Positions 51,545-61,018 are shown, counted from the stretch's first letter. The stretch is DNA of 64,000 bases from Paenarthrobacter aurescens (GCF_041549525.1 NZ_CP157456.1:3658001-3722000); one strand, 5' to 3'. Program-made: numbers and translations. The notes: generated from the letters alone by a model not told the origin.

Positions 51545-52668
51545 CTGGCTGTGAACAAGCCAGCCAGCACCGAGCACGCAGCACCCCGCGCCAGGGCCAC
51601 AGGATCTGCGATGGCTGCATCAAAGAGTGGAGGCGGAGTGTTGGCGTGAAGGTACTGACTCATAAACGCGTGCTTGGTCTGCTCGGCAAACGTCCCCAGA
51701 TTAGCTTCGGGCGCGAAGCCCACCACCACCTGCTCGGGCCCGAGGACCTTGGCGGCGTTCGCCATGCCAATACCCAGGTGCAAGGCGGCGTCGGCAATCA
51801 GGCTGGAATCGACGTCGGGGTCTATGTGCCGGTTCTGGCCGCTTCGCTCCAGCTCCTGCTGCATGCCCCACAGGCTGCCGCGGGTTTCACAGCAATCTTC
51901 GGCTCCGCAGTGGCACGGCCTGGCCGGCCCGGGTCCGGTGATCGCACGCGAATGGGCGAAGCCGCCAGCCGCGCCGTTGAAGCCGCGCTGGATACGGCCT
52001 TCAATCACGACGGCGGCCCCCAAGCTGGTGCCGACGCTGAAGATGAGCATTTCGCGACCCTTGAAAACGTCGTCGAACAGCAGACCGCGTGCGTAGGCGT
52101 TGACGAAACTGTCCACAACGACGGCTTGGCCCACAGCCTCTTCAAGAAGCATTTGGAATTTGATGTCAGTCCAGCCCATCGCCCCGCTATGCCGCACCAG
52201 ACCGCCGGCCTGATCCACCACGCCGGAAACGGCTGCGCCCACCCCGATCAGCCTGGACTCCATCTGCCCTGCCGCAGATCGAACAGCCCGGGCAGCGGCC
52301 GCTGCCGCCTCGCCAGGCTCGGTGGATGCCAACGGCTCGCTGTGCGTTGCCACCACGTCGCCGCGCAAATCGACCACGACGGCGTGCGCCTCCGTGGCGG
52401 ACAGCCTCACCCCAGCTGCGAAGACGCCTTCGCGCCCCAGCTCCAGGAGACGCGCCGGACGGCCACCCGTGCTGGGCGCAATCTCGGTCTCCACCAGCAG
52501 CCCGGAGTGGACCAGCTTGCCGGTGATCCCGGTGACGCTGGCAGCGCTCAAACCGGTTTGGACCGTGATTTTAGCGCGGGATACCGGCGCCTGTGTGCGG
52601 ACGATGTCCAGCACCAGGGCCTCGTTGATCTCGCGGATCAGGGCCTTGCTGCCTGCGCGTGGCTTCAT
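51532..52668 (-). CDS. ROK family transcriptional regulator
   Basis: This 378-residue protein has an N-terminal HTH (residues about 20-60; PVSRAKITVQTGLSAASVTG) and a ROK sugar-kinase-like sensor with the zinc motif CHCGAEDCCET and GFNGAAGGFAHS in place of GxxGExGH. That suggests a NagC/XylR-type repressor binding an (amino)sugar. The start at 52668 (MKPRAG) has AGGAG nine bases upstream; the in-frame ATG/TTG further upstream lack one. It is divergent from the locus B operon, which it probably represses. Its C-terminus runs into a palindromic repeat. Confidence 0.88.
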   Translation of the reverse strand: MKPRAGSKALIREINEALVLDIVRTQAPVSRAKITVQTGLSAASVTGITGKLVHSGLLVETEIAPSTGGRPARLLELGREGVFAAGVRLSATEAHAVVVDLRGDVVATHSEPLASTEPGEAAAAAARAVRSAAGQMESRLIGVGAAVSGVVDQAGGLVRHSGAMGWTDIKFQMLLEEAVGQAVVVDSFVNAYARGLLFDDVFKGREMLIFSVGTSLGAAVVIEGRIQRGFNGAAGGFAHSRAITGPGPARPCHCGAEDCCETRGSLWGMQQELERSGQNRHIDPDVDSSLIADAALHLGIGMANAAKVLGPEQVVVGFAPEANLGTFAEQTKHAFMSQYLHANTPPPLFDAAIADPVALARGAACSVLAGLFTASPTG

Positions 52669-52766
52669 AGCTCGTGGCTCCTGTTGTTGCGTCGCAAGGG
52701 ATCTCCCCCATTCTGGCATCCGCGGTCCGGATGTCTTCACACTGTCCATTGTACTTACTTTAGTCA

Positions 52767-52795
52767 TTGACAAAAGATATTGAAGCTGGCAATCT
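52767..52795 (+). promoter_or_regulatory. Promoter of the locus B operon, possibly leaderless
   Basis: A perfect -35 TTGACA (52767-52772) is followed after 17 bases by -10 CAATCT (52790-52795). The ATG at 52803 is seven bases after the -10 and has no Shine-Dalgarno, so transcription probably begins at or next to the start codon. Leaderless messages are common in actinobacteria. Confidence 0.55.
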
Positions 52796-52802
52796 CGGTC
52801 AC

Positions 52803-53849
52803 ATGAACATCAACAAAGGCGTTGCATCACCCTCCTCGCCCCCCACAGCACTCCGGCTGCGGATCCTGCTGAGCATCCCGGACGCCGAACGGGCAGCGTT
52901 CATCTCTCCCGAAACCCGCACTGCCCTCAGCGAGCTGGGCGACATCACTGAAATCGCCCCCGCCGAGCTCCAGTCCTTGGATGCTTTCGCGGCCGCTGCC
53001 GCAGACAAGGACGCATTCATCACCGCTTGGGGATTCCCCCGTCTCGACGCCGAACACTTGGCAGCGGCGCCGAACCTCAAGTGCGTCGTCCATGCAGCGT
53101 CTTCGCTGCACGCCCTGGTCAGCGACACCTTCTGGGCCGCCGGCATCCCCATCTCCCAGGCGGGCGCAGCCATGGCACCGGCCGTCGCAGAACTATCGCT
53201 GACATTCACGCTAAATTTGCTGCGCCGTGTGCACCTGCTCGATCACAGCCTCCGGACGGGTGCCAGTTGGGACGACGCCCGCAACGTCAGCAGGGCCCGC
53301 GAAATCTCCGGGGCCCGCATCGGAGTAGTTGGAGCGTCCAGGACAGGACGCCGCTACATCGACGCCTGCCTGGCACTCGGCGCCAAAGTGTCCGTCTGTG
53401 ACCCCTACATTCCCGCGGGAGATCCCCTCGCAGCCCACTCAGCAACCCTGCACGATCTGCTGGCTGGCAGCGATGTGGTGGCTATCCATGCACCGGCCAC
53501 TCCGGAAACCGAAGGTCTCATTGGCGCTGCCGAACTAGCCCTGCTTCCGGACGGGGCCGCGTTGGTGAACACTGCCCGCTCCACCATCGTGGACATGGAA
53601 GCCCTCTACAAAGAGGTCCACTCGGGCCGGATTGATGCAGCGCTGGACGTCTTCGACCAAGAGCCCCTGCCCACGGACAACCCCTGGCGTTCGCTGCCCA
53701 ACGTGCTCCTCACGCCCCACCTCGGAGGGGCCACCGTGGACTCCCGACGCCGGGCCGGCGCCATTGTGGTTGACGAACTCCGCCGCTACATCAGCGGCGA
53801 ACCCCTGGAACACGCCCTCACCCGCACCGACCTCGAACGAATGGGCTGA
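52803..53849 (+). CDS. D-2-hydroxyacid dehydrogenase family protein (locus B)
   Basis: This 348-residue paralogue of the locus A enzyme shows catalytic Arg in VNTARSTIVD, Glu in DVFDQEPLP and His in TPHLGG. The cofactor loop reads GVVGASRTGRR, again with Ser in place of the middle Gly of GxGxxG. Substrate unknown; as first gene of the locus B operon it may act on a sugar-acid product of the imported glycan. It precedes the sulfatase by two bases. Confidence 0.85.
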   Translation: MNINKGVASPSSPPTALRLRILLSIPDAERAAFISPETRTALSELGDITEIAPAELQSLDAFAAAAADKDAFITAWGFPRLDAEHLAAAPNLKCVVHAASSLHALVSDTFWAAGIPISQAGAAMAPAVAELSLTFTLNLLRRVHLLDHSLRTGASWDDARNVSRAREISGARIGVVGASRTGRRYIDACLALGAKVSVCDPYIPAGDPLAAHSATLHDLLAGSDVVAIHAPATPETEGLIGAAELALLPDGAALVNTARSTIVDMEALYKEVHSGRIDAALDVFDQEPLPTDNPWRSLPNVLLTPHLGGATVDSRRRAGAIVVDELRRYISGEPLEHALTRTDLERMG

Positions 53850-53851
53850 AA

Positions 53852-55198
53852 ATGCGCAACATCCTCCTGATCCATTGCCACGATCTGGGCCGCTTCCTGG
53901 GCACCTATGGAGTGGAGACCGTCTCCACACCCAATCTGGACGCCCTGGCAGATGAATCCACCCTCTTCGAACAGGCCTTCGCCACGGCCCCGCACTGCAG
54001 CCCTGCCCGCGCCTCACTGTTCACCGGGACGTATCCGCAGAGCAACGGCGTCCTGGGCCTCACCCACGAGCCGTTCGGCTGGGACCTGAACGAACCCTCC
54101 CAGCACATCGCCTACAGGTTGAAGTCGGCCGGCTATCAGACCGAGCTGGTTGGTGTGCACCATGAATCCCGGGTTCTGGCCGACGATGTAGTGGCCAGCA
54201 GGCTTGGTTTCGACCGCGCCCGTACGGGAGGTGCGCGGGACGTCGTCGTGCATCGCGCCACTGACGCACTGCGTCGGATGTCCGGCAGCGACCGTCCTTT
54301 TTACCTGCAGGTGGGCTTCACGGAACCGCATCGGGTGCCGTCCGAGCGGGACCGCCCAGGCGTCATGGGGTTCCTGGCCGACGGCGTGAACCCGGACGTC
54401 TCGCGGGGGCATACAGTCCCTGCCCACCTGGTGGACAACGATGGCGCCCGCGAGGAAATCGCCGAACTGCAGGGCGCTGTGAAGCACATGGACGAAGGCG
54501 TGGGCAGCATTCTCGCGGAACTCGATTCCTTGGGCCTCCGAGACCAGACACTGGTGCTGTTCACCACCGACCACGGCCTTGCGTTGCCCCGCGCCAAATG
54601 CACCCTGTACGACGCCGGACTGGGCGTTGCGCTGATGCTTCGCCACCCCGGCAACGCGGCATGGTCCGGGAAACGCGTGACGGACATCGTCAGCCACGTG
54701 GACGTCCTGCCCACCTTGCTGGAGCTGGCCGGACTGCCCGTCCCGGAAGGCCTGGCCGGGACCAGCCTGCGTCCGGCCGTCGAAGCAGGGGAGGCTCCGC
54801 GAAGCCACTGCTTCAGCCAGTTGAGTTACCACACGTATTACGACCCCAAACGATCAGTGCGGACATCCACGCACAAGCTGATCGTCAACTTCTCCAACGC
54901 ACCACGCGCCATGGATCCCACCCAATCCTGGATTCACCGCAGCCTGCCGGCAGACCTTGGCGGGCCAACCATCGGCACCAGCCCGGCGCTGGAACTCTAC
55001 GACCTCACCGTGGATCCAGAAGAACTGGACAACATCGCAGGCCAGCCGGAGCAGTCGGAAATCCTCAGGGATCTCTCCGCAACCCTCTTCGACTGGATGC
55101 GGGAATGCGGCGATCCCCTCCTTACCGCCCCCGTAGCAGCCAGCCGCCACAAGCTCGCCCTCGACGCGATCCACGAAGCCACCCTCACCCGAAAGTAG
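53852..55198 (+). CDS. Sulfatase (S1 family)
   Basis: This 448-residue protein shows the type I sulfatase signature CSPARASLFTG with the formylglycine-forming Cys49, HCHDLGRFLGTYG for metal binding, and FTTDHGLALPRAK in the C-terminal part. It has no signal peptide, so it acts in the cytoplasm on imported sugars. The DHG-PRAK pattern resembles N-sulfoglucosamine sulfohydrolase-type enzymes, which would fit the downstream NagB, but the specificity is inferred. No formylglycine-generating enzyme is in the window. Confidence 0.88.
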   Translation: MRNILLIHCHDLGRFLGTYGVETVSTPNLDALADESTLFEQAFATAPHCSPARASLFTGTYPQSNGVLGLTHEPFGWDLNEPSQHIAYRLKSAGYQTELVGVHHESRVLADDVVASRLGFDRARTGGARDVVVHRATDALRRMSGSDRPFYLQVGFTEPHRVPSERDRPGVMGFLADGVNPDVSRGHTVPAHLVDNDGAREEIAELQGAVKHMDEGVGSILAELDSLGLRDQTLVLFTTDHGLALPRAKCTLYDAGLGVALMLRHPGNAAWSGKRVTDIVSHVDVLPTLLELAGLPVPEGLAGTSLRPAVEAGEAPRSHCFSQLSYHTYYDPKRSVRTSTHKLIVNFSNAPRAMDPTQSWIHRSLPADLGGPTIGTSPALELYDLTVDPEELDNIAGQPEQSEILRDLSATLFDWMRECGDPLLTAPVAASRHKLALDAIHEATLTRK

Positions 55199-55203
55199 CC
55201 ACC

Positions 55204-56490
55204 ATGTTTACTCGAAAAATGCGCACCGCCACTTTGGCCACAGCCGTCGTCGTTACCGCTGCTTTAACGCTCACCGCCTGCGGTTCATCTGGTTCGTCAA
55301 CGTCCGACGGCGGCCAGGCCACCGGCAAGGTGACGCTCTGGATGTACCCCGTCATCAAGGACGAGACCGCCAGCAAGAAGTTCTGGCAGGACACTGAGGC
55401 AAGCTTCGAGACGGCCAACCCCGGAATCGACCTGACCATCGAGCTCCAGACGTTCGACAAGCGGGACGCCCAGATCTCGGCGGCACTTGCCGCAGGCTCG
55501 GGACCCGACGTCGTACTTATTACGCCTGACCAAGCAGCCACGTACCGTAACGTCCGCGGCCTGCTGCCAGTAGATAAGGCGGTTGAGCAGGACAAGGACA
55601 GCTTCTATCCCGGTACGCTGGAGGCCGCGACGTTCGACGACGAAGTATTCGGCGTTCCGTTGTTCCAGAACATCAACACCACCGCTTACAACACCAAGAT
55701 CTTCGCGGACGCAGGAGTACCGCTGCCCAAGACCTGGGATGACCTGCGCAGCGCGGCGCCGGTTCTGGTGAAGAAGGGCGTCGCCGTGATGGACTACGCC
55801 GGAAGCCCCGAGCAGACGCTCAACCTGTCCTTCTATCCGCTGCTGTGGCAGGCCGGCGGAACGGTTTTCACCGATGACGCCAAGGACATCGCCTTCGACT
55901 CCGAGGCCGGTGTTTCGGCACTCCAGTTACTGATTGACCTGAAGAAGCTCGGCGGGCTTCCCGCGGATGCGGCCACCGATGGACCCAAGGTTGAAGGTGC
56001 TCCGATCGCCACCGGCAAGGCCGCGATGCGAGCCACCACGTCGTTGCCGGAATTGAAGCAAATGCGTGCCGCGCTCGGAGCCGAAAACGTTGCACTGGGC
56101 GCTCCGTTGCAAGGCAAAGTCCAGGCGACCTACGGCAACCCAGGTTTGCTGGCACTGACCTCCATCAACAAGAAGGAAAACCGGGAAGCCGCCTACAAGG
56201 TGATGAGCTACTTGAGCTCGGCCGAGTCCCAGAAGGCCCTCAATGCCGCCGCGGGAAACCTCCCCACCCGGACCGACGCCGCGGCCTTGGGCACAGACCC
56301 GGACTCCCTGGCCATGGCAGAAGCTTTGAAGACCGCCAACCCCGGCGAATCCTCACCTGTTGCACGCCAGGTCATGGGTGCCCTCGCTCCCAACATCCAG
56401 GCCGCCCTCCGCGGTGATGTCACCGCCAAAGAAGCCCTTGACCGTGCAGCCACGGAAGCCCGCGGCATCCTGCAGCGCTCGGCATCCTAA
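55204..56490 (+). CDS. Sugar ABC transporter substrate-binding lipoprotein (locus B)
   Basis: This 428-residue protein has a lipoprotein signal with lipobox LTAC (Cys near 25). It is of solute-binding family 1 (VTLWMYPVIKDETASKKFWQ, ALAAGSGPDVVLITPDQAA). It follows the sulfatase by five bases and is followed by two permeases. The longer reading frame starting at 54598 is a shadow of the sulfatase gene. The ligand is probably a sulfated oligosaccharide or monosaccharide. Confidence 0.9.
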   Translation: MFTRKMRTATLATAVVVTAALTLTACGSSGSSTSDGGQATGKVTLWMYPVIKDETASKKFWQDTEASFETANPGIDLTIELQTFDKRDAQISAALAAGSGPDVVLITPDQAATYRNVRGLLPVDKAVEQDKDSFYPGTLEAATFDDEVFGVPLFQNINTTAYNTKIFADAGVPLPKTWDDLRSAAPVLVKKGVAVMDYAGSPEQTLNLSFYPLLWQAGGTVFTDDAKDIAFDSEAGVSALQLLIDLKKLGGLPADAATDGPKVEGAPIATGKAAMRATTSLPELKQMRAALGAENVALGAPLQGKVQATYGNPGLLALTSINKKENREAAYKVMSYLSSAESQKALNAAAGNLPTRTDAAALGTDPDSLAMAEALKTANPGESSPVARQVMGALAPNIQAALRGDVTAKEALDRAATEARGILQRSAS

Positions 56491-56519
56491 GCCCGGCCCC
56501 ACCACCGATTGGTCACCCC

Positions 56520-57476
56520 ATGTCCATAAACACCCGAACCAGAAACACGCTGGCCGGCCGACATCCCGAGTTGACGGCCCCACAGCTCAAGCCTTTCGGG
56601 GCCAAGAAAGCCCGCAGCCGCGAGGCGCTGGCCGGCATCCTGTTCGTCCTTCCCACGCTGATCATTTTTGGCCTCTTCAAATTCCTCCCCATCTTTGGGG
56701 CCGGAGCCATGAGCCTGACCGAGTACAGCCTCAACGGTGATTTCGAGTTCCTGGGCGCAGATAATTACGTGCGCCTGGCCGAGGACCCCAACTTCTGGCA
56801 AAGCTTGCGCGTGACATTCCTGTACGTGGCGATTTTTGTTCCGTTCATCATCGCCGTGTCACTGGCCGGCGCCGTCCTCCTGGACAAACTGGTCCGGTTC
56901 ACCGGCACCTTCCGGGCGCTGCTGTTCATTCCGTACCTGAGCTCGTTCGTGATGGCCGGCATCATCTGGACCTGGATCTTCTCCACCGACGGCCCGCTCA
57001 ATGCCGCACTGGGCGGCCTGGGCATGGGACCCGTTCCCTTCACCTCAGGCCCTCAACTGCTGGTCCTCTTGTCCCTGGCCGTGGTCTCAGTGTGGAAAGG
57101 CTTCGGCTACTCCATGTTGATCTTTCTGGCCGGCCTTAAAGCCCAGCCCGCTGAAGTCCACGAAGCCGCCCGCATTGACGGGGCCGGCGCGTGGAAATCG
57201 TTCTGGTACGTGACGTTGCCGCTCCTGAAGCCCGTGGTGTTCTTTGTCCTGGTCATCGAGACAATCGTCGGCTTCCAGGTCTTCGACACCATCTACGTGA
57301 TGACCGGCGGCGGACCCGCCCGGGCCAGCCACAGCCTCATCTACTTCCTGTTCGATGAAGGCTTCAAGTTCTTCGACTTCGGCTACGCATCGGCAATCGG
57401 CGTGGTGCTGTTCGTCATTGTGCTCATCCTCTCGCTCATCCAGCAGCGCTTCTTCGAAGGTAAGGACTCCAAGTGA
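56520..57476 (+). CDS. Sugar ABC transporter permease, MalF-type (locus B)
   Basis: This 318-residue protein has six predicted helices and the EAA loop EAARIDGAGAWKSFWYVTLP. It overlaps the second permease by four bases (GTGA). Like locus A, no ATPase gene accompanies it. Confidence 0.9.
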   Translation: MSINTRTRNTLAGRHPELTAPQLKPFGAKKARSREALAGILFVLPTLIIFGLFKFLPIFGAGAMSLTEYSLNGDFEFLGADNYVRLAEDPNFWQSLRVTFLYVAIFVPFIIAVSLAGAVLLDKLVRFTGTFRALLFIPYLSSFVMAGIIWTWIFSTDGPLNAALGGLGMGPVPFTSGPQLLVLLSLAVVSVWKGFGYSMLIFLAGLKAQPAEVHEAARIDGAGAWKSFWYVTLPLLKPVVFFVLVIETIVGFQVFDTIYVMTGGGPARASHSLIYFLFDEGFKFFDFGYASAIGVVLFVIVLILSLIQQRFFEGKDSK

Positions 57477-58372
57477 CCGCCACCCTTTCCACTCCAGCTG
57501 GTGGGCGTCACCCCGCCGGACGTCCCGCCCAAAGCCCCGCCGGGCACAGCCCAAGGCGCAATACCGAGAAGCGCCGCCAGCGCACCCTGACCTGGGTGTT
57601 GGCAGTAATCTCGCTTTTCACCGTTGCACCGCTCATTGCCGTTGCAGTGCTGGCGCTCTCCCCCGCCGACGCCCCCACGTTGCCGTATGCGCTGCCGTCG
57701 TCGCTGACGTTGGACAACATTGTCCGCATCTTTAACGTGGGCGAGTTTCCTCTCTGGCTCTGGAACTCGTTCCTGTACTCGGCTGTGTCCGTGGTGGTTG
57801 TGTTGCTCACGGCATCCATGGCCGCCTACGCGTTGGCCCGCAAGAGGTTCCCGGGACGGAACGCGCTGCTGTGGGCCATCATCGCCACCATGATGGTGCC
57901 CGTCCAAGCCACCCTGATCCCCACGTTCATCCTCATCTCCAAAATGGGCGGGGTGAACACCCTCTGGGGGCTGATCCTGCCCACGCTGGCTAACGCCCAG
58001 GCGATCTTCCTCATCCGGCAGTTCGTGCGGGACATGCCCGAGGAACTGTTCGATGCCGCCCGCATTGACGGCGCCGGTGAATGGCGGACGTTCTGGCAGA
58101 TCGTCCTGCCGCTGATCCGCCCCGTGCTGGCGACTCTGGCAATCTTCGTCTTCCTGTGGCACTGGAATGATCTCCTGTGGCCCTTGGTGGTGGGCCAGTC
58201 GGACGCGGCCAGAACACTCACGGTGGGCTTGGCAACGTTGAACACAGAGACCGCCTCCACGTCCAACGTCATGGCAGCAACGCTAGTCAGCTTCATACCG
58301 TGCCTGGTGATCTTCGCCCTCCTGCAAAAGCACATCGTCGCCAGCATCACGCATAGCGGGGTCAAAGGATGA
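57473..58372 (+). CDS. Sugar ABC transporter permease, MalG-type (locus B)
   Basis: This 299-residue protein starts with GTG. Six helices, the EAA loop DAARIDGAGEWRTFWQIVLP and a C-terminal GVKG identify the MalG type. It overlaps the Gfo/Idh/MocA gene by four bases (ATGA). Confidence 0.9.
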   Translation: MTATLSTPAGGRHPAGRPAQSPAGHSPRRNTEKRRQRTLTWVLAVISLFTVAPLIAVAVLALSPADAPTLPYALPSSLTLDNIVRIFNVGEFPLWLWNSFLYSAVSVVVVLLTASMAAYALARKRFPGRNALLWAIIATMMVPVQATLIPTFILISKMGGVNTLWGLILPTLANAQAIFLIRQFVRDMPEELFDAARIDGAGEWRTFWQIVLPLIRPVLATLAIFVFLWHWNDLLWPLVVGQSDAARTLTVGLATLNTETASTSNVMAATLVSFIPCLVIFALLQKHIVASITHSGVKG

Positions 58373-59295
58373 CGTCTGCCGCACCTATCCGTTTTGGGCT
58401 CATCGGTGTCGACTCCCCGCACGCGCCGTCCTTTACGCGCCTCTTCGGCAATGGCGTGGACGGTGTGGTCCCCGGCGGCACGGTGACGCACGCTTGGAAG
58501 GGGGAACCGGCGTCGGACTTTCCGTTAAGCCTCCACCGCATCGACGCCTTCGCGGACGAAGTCAGCGGACTTGGCGTCACCCTGTGCGACTCCCCCGAAG
58601 CTGTGGCCGAGGCATGCGACGCGCTCTTGATCGTGGCCTCGGATGCACGCACCCACCCGGAGTACTTCAGGCGGGTTGCCCGGTACGGAAAGCCTGTTTA
58701 CGTCGATACCCGTTTTGCGCCGTCCCTTGCTGAGGCGCGGAGCATGTTGGCTTGGGCCGAAGCCTCGGGTTCGTTGGTACTGGCGGGTTCGCCGAAGCGC
58801 TTTGCGCGCGAATTCCAGACGGCGCTAGGGGCTGCCGACGCGCACCGGGTATCGCTCACTGGACCGCTACCCACTCAGCCTGGCCATCCCGGCTTCTCGT
58901 GGTACGGGGTGCATTTAGTGGACCTCGCCGTCGCGTCGCTGGGTTCGCTCGCCACCCGCTCCGGAAAAGTGACGGTCGACGCCGGGCGGTCTGAACCCGC
59001 TGCAGGCCAGGTTTCCGTGACGGTCGACTGGGGCGACGGCCGGGTGGCGACCATGAGCGGCGAATCTGAATGGACCCCGCACACGCTGGGCCGGATTGAA
59101 ACCACCGAGGGTCTGGCCACTTTCTGGATTGAAGCCGGCCCCCCGATGCTGGTGGGCCTCCTTGAGGACATCGTGGAATCGTGCCGCAGCGGCAGGCCCA
59201 ATGTGCCGCTGCCCGAAATCCTCAGCATCGTGGCCATCGTGGAAGCAACCAACAGGAGCCTCGAAACGGGAGTCCCCGTGACAGTAGGCAGCTAG
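58369..59295 (+). CDS. Gfo/Idh/MocA family oxidoreductase-like protein
   Basis: This 308-residue protein has an N-terminal Rossmann-type domain (IRFGLIGVDSPHAPSFTRLF) and a C-terminal alpha/beta dimerisation domain. The usual cofactor loop GxGxxG is changed to GVDSPHA, and the EKP motif is replaced by GKPVYVDTRFA, so dinucleotide use is uncertain. Such proteins often oxidise, epimerise or dehydrate sugars. It sits between the importer and NagB in the operon. Confidence 0.75.
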   Translation: MTSAAPIRFGLIGVDSPHAPSFTRLFGNGVDGVVPGGTVTHAWKGEPASDFPLSLHRIDAFADEVSGLGVTLCDSPEAVAEACDALLIVASDARTHPEYFRRVARYGKPVYVDTRFAPSLAEARSMLAWAEASGSLVLAGSPKRFAREFQTALGAADAHRVSLTGPLPTQPGHPGFSWYGVHLVDLAVASLGSLATRSGKVTVDAGRSEPAAGQVSVTVDWGDGRVATMSGESEWTPHTLGRIETTEGLATFWIEAGPPMLVGLLEDIVESCRSGRPNVPLPEILSIVAIVEATNRSLETGVPVTVGS

Positions 59296-59322
59296 TTACG
59301 CACCCAAAATGTTAGGAAACCC

Positions 59323-60114
59323 ATGGCAGAAATCATCATTGTCCGCGACCAGGCCGAGGCCGGCTCCCTCGCCGCTTCCATCATCATTGGAAAGATCAGT
59401 TCGAACCCCGCTACCGTGCTGGGCCTGGCGACGGGTTCCACCCCACTGTCCACGTACGCAGCGGTGGCGCAGGCCGTCCGTGACCATCGGATCGATGTTT
59501 CCGGCGTACGTGGCTTTGCCCTGGACGAGTACCTCGGGGTCCCCCCGCAGCACCCGGAAAGCTACCGCTCGGTCATCACCCGCGAAGTGGTTGAGCCGTT
59601 GGGATTGAATCCGGATCAGGTCTTCACACCGCGCGGAACTGGCGAACACATTGGCCAGGCCGGGGCGGAGTACGAAGCGTTGATTGCCGGGGCCGGTGGC
59701 ATCGACCTCCAGATTTTGGGCATCGGTTCCAACGGACACATCGCCTTCAACGAACCGGGCTCCTCATTGGCTTCACCCACCCGGATCAAGGCCCTGGCGG
59801 AGCAGACCCGCAGGGACAACGCCCGATTTTTCGGCAACCCTGACGAGGTTCCAACGCATTGCATCACCCAAGGGCTGGGGACCATCCTCCGCGCCAGGCA
59901 ATTGGTCCTCCTGGCCTTCGGGGCGAACAAGGCCCAGGCCGTTGCAGCTGCCTTGGAAGGACCTGTCTCCTCGGTCGTGCCTGGCTCGGTGGTTCAGCAG
60001 CATCCCCACGCCACGGTCATCATCGATGAAGAGGCCGCGTCCACGCTGGCGCACGCCGAGTATTACCGGCACGCCTGGCGATCGGCGCAGGAGCTGGATG
60101 CAGTAGGTTTTTAG
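59323..60114 (+). CDS. nagB: Glucosamine-6-phosphate deaminase
   Basis: This 263-residue protein shows GLATGSTPL for phosphate binding, FALDEYLGV, the catalytic GIGSNGHIAFNEPGS (Asp, His and Glu of the active site; here Asn-Gly-His) and TVIIDEEAAS near the end. It converts glucosamine-6-phosphate to fructose-6-phosphate and ammonia. In this operon it points to an amino-sugar component of the imported glycan. A nagA-type deacetylase is absent, which fits N-sulfated rather than N-acetylated glucosamine. Confidence 0.92.
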   Translation: MAEIIIVRDQAEAGSLAASIIIGKISSNPATVLGLATGSTPLSTYAAVAQAVRDHRIDVSGVRGFALDEYLGVPPQHPESYRSVITREVVEPLGLNPDQVFTPRGTGEHIGQAGAEYEALIAGAGGIDLQILGIGSNGHIAFNEPGSSLASPTRIKALAEQTRRDNARFFGNPDEVPTHCITQGLGTILRARQLVLLAFGANKAQAVAAALEGPVSSVVPGSVVQQHPHATVIIDEEAASTLAHAEYYRHAWRSAQELDAVGF

Positions 60115-60157
60115 CGGGGGCAAACGCATCCCGCATTCCATAAAAAGGGGACCGTAC

Positions 60158-61006
60158 ATGGGGCAGGACGCACGCACATCCGGCTGGAAAGCATTCTGGA
60201 ACCGGGGCGGGTGGTGGCGGTCCATTCTCCTGGTGGTGCTCTACATGGCCTTCTATCTGGGCGCCGGCCTGCTGATCGGTGCGATCGCGGGAGACCAGAT
60301 AGACACGGAGGACATCTTCCGCACGCCTCAGAGTGTGTTCTTCGGCATCACGTTCCCGCTGATTGTTGGCAGCGTGGTGCTGCTGGCCTTCTTGTCCTCC
60401 ACAGGCTGGCTCAGGCCACTCTTCGCGCCGCAGCCCATCAAGGGGAAGTGGTGGATGTGGGTGGCGCCGCTCTTCTTGGTGGCAGCCATCGTCCTTCGCT
60501 TCCTCGGCATCGATTACGGCAGCTATGAGGCCTCGGTGGTGGTGGTCACCCTCCTCACTGGCTTGTTAGTCGGCTTCGCCGAAGAGGTGCTGACGCGTGG
60601 CATCGTAGTGAAAATGCTGCGGGACTCAGGGAAGTCCGAGTGGGTGGTCATGGTGCTTTCATCGCTGATCTTCGCCCTCCTGCACGCAGCCAACGCCCTT
60701 TCCGGACAACCGATCGTCACAGTCCTGGTGACTGTTGGTTTCACCTTCGGGTTCGGAATCTGCATGTACCTGACCCTGCGCGTCACCGGCAACCTGATCT
60801 GGCCCATCATCCTTCACGCACTGTACGATCCCACCCTGTTCCTCGCCACAGGCGGCATTGACCAGGCAGCCGCCGGTCCCCAGAGCCCCTTCCTGGTGCT
60901 AGCCGGGCCGGCCAACATGATTTACATCCTGATCGCTTTGGTCGCATTGATTGTGGTTCGTGGAAAGGTACAGCGCGCGCCTTTGTCCGAACCTGTGTTG
61001 AGCTAG
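60158..61006 (+). CDS. CPBP family intramembrane metalloprotease
   Basis: This 282-residue protein has about seven to eight hydrophobic segments. The CPBP/Abi motifs are present: EEVLTRG (ExxxR), ALLHAANAL and IILHALYD with the His ligands. The family cleaves or binds within membranes (Rce1-like). It follows nagB by 43 bases with its own AGGGGA ribosome site; whether it belongs functionally to the glycan operon is unclear. Confidence 0.8.
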   Translation: MGQDARTSGWKAFWNRGGWWRSILLVVLYMAFYLGAGLLIGAIAGDQIDTEDIFRTPQSVFFGITFPLIVGSVVLLAFLSSTGWLRPLFAPQPIKGKWWMWVAPLFLVAAIVLRFLGIDYGSYEASVVVVTLLTGLLVGFAEEVLTRGIVVKMLRDSGKSEWVVMVLSSLIFALLHAANALSGQPIVTVLVTVGFTFGFGICMYLTLRVTGNLIWPIILHALYDPTLFLATGGIDQAAAGPQSPFLVLAGPANMIYILIALVALIVVRGKVQRAPLSEPVLS

Positions 61007-61018
61007 TTCCACGAAACC

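Noticed and set aside
54598..55203. N-terminal extension of the locus B binding protein
   Set aside because: It overlaps the sulfatase gene in another frame; the lipoprotein signal starts at 55204.
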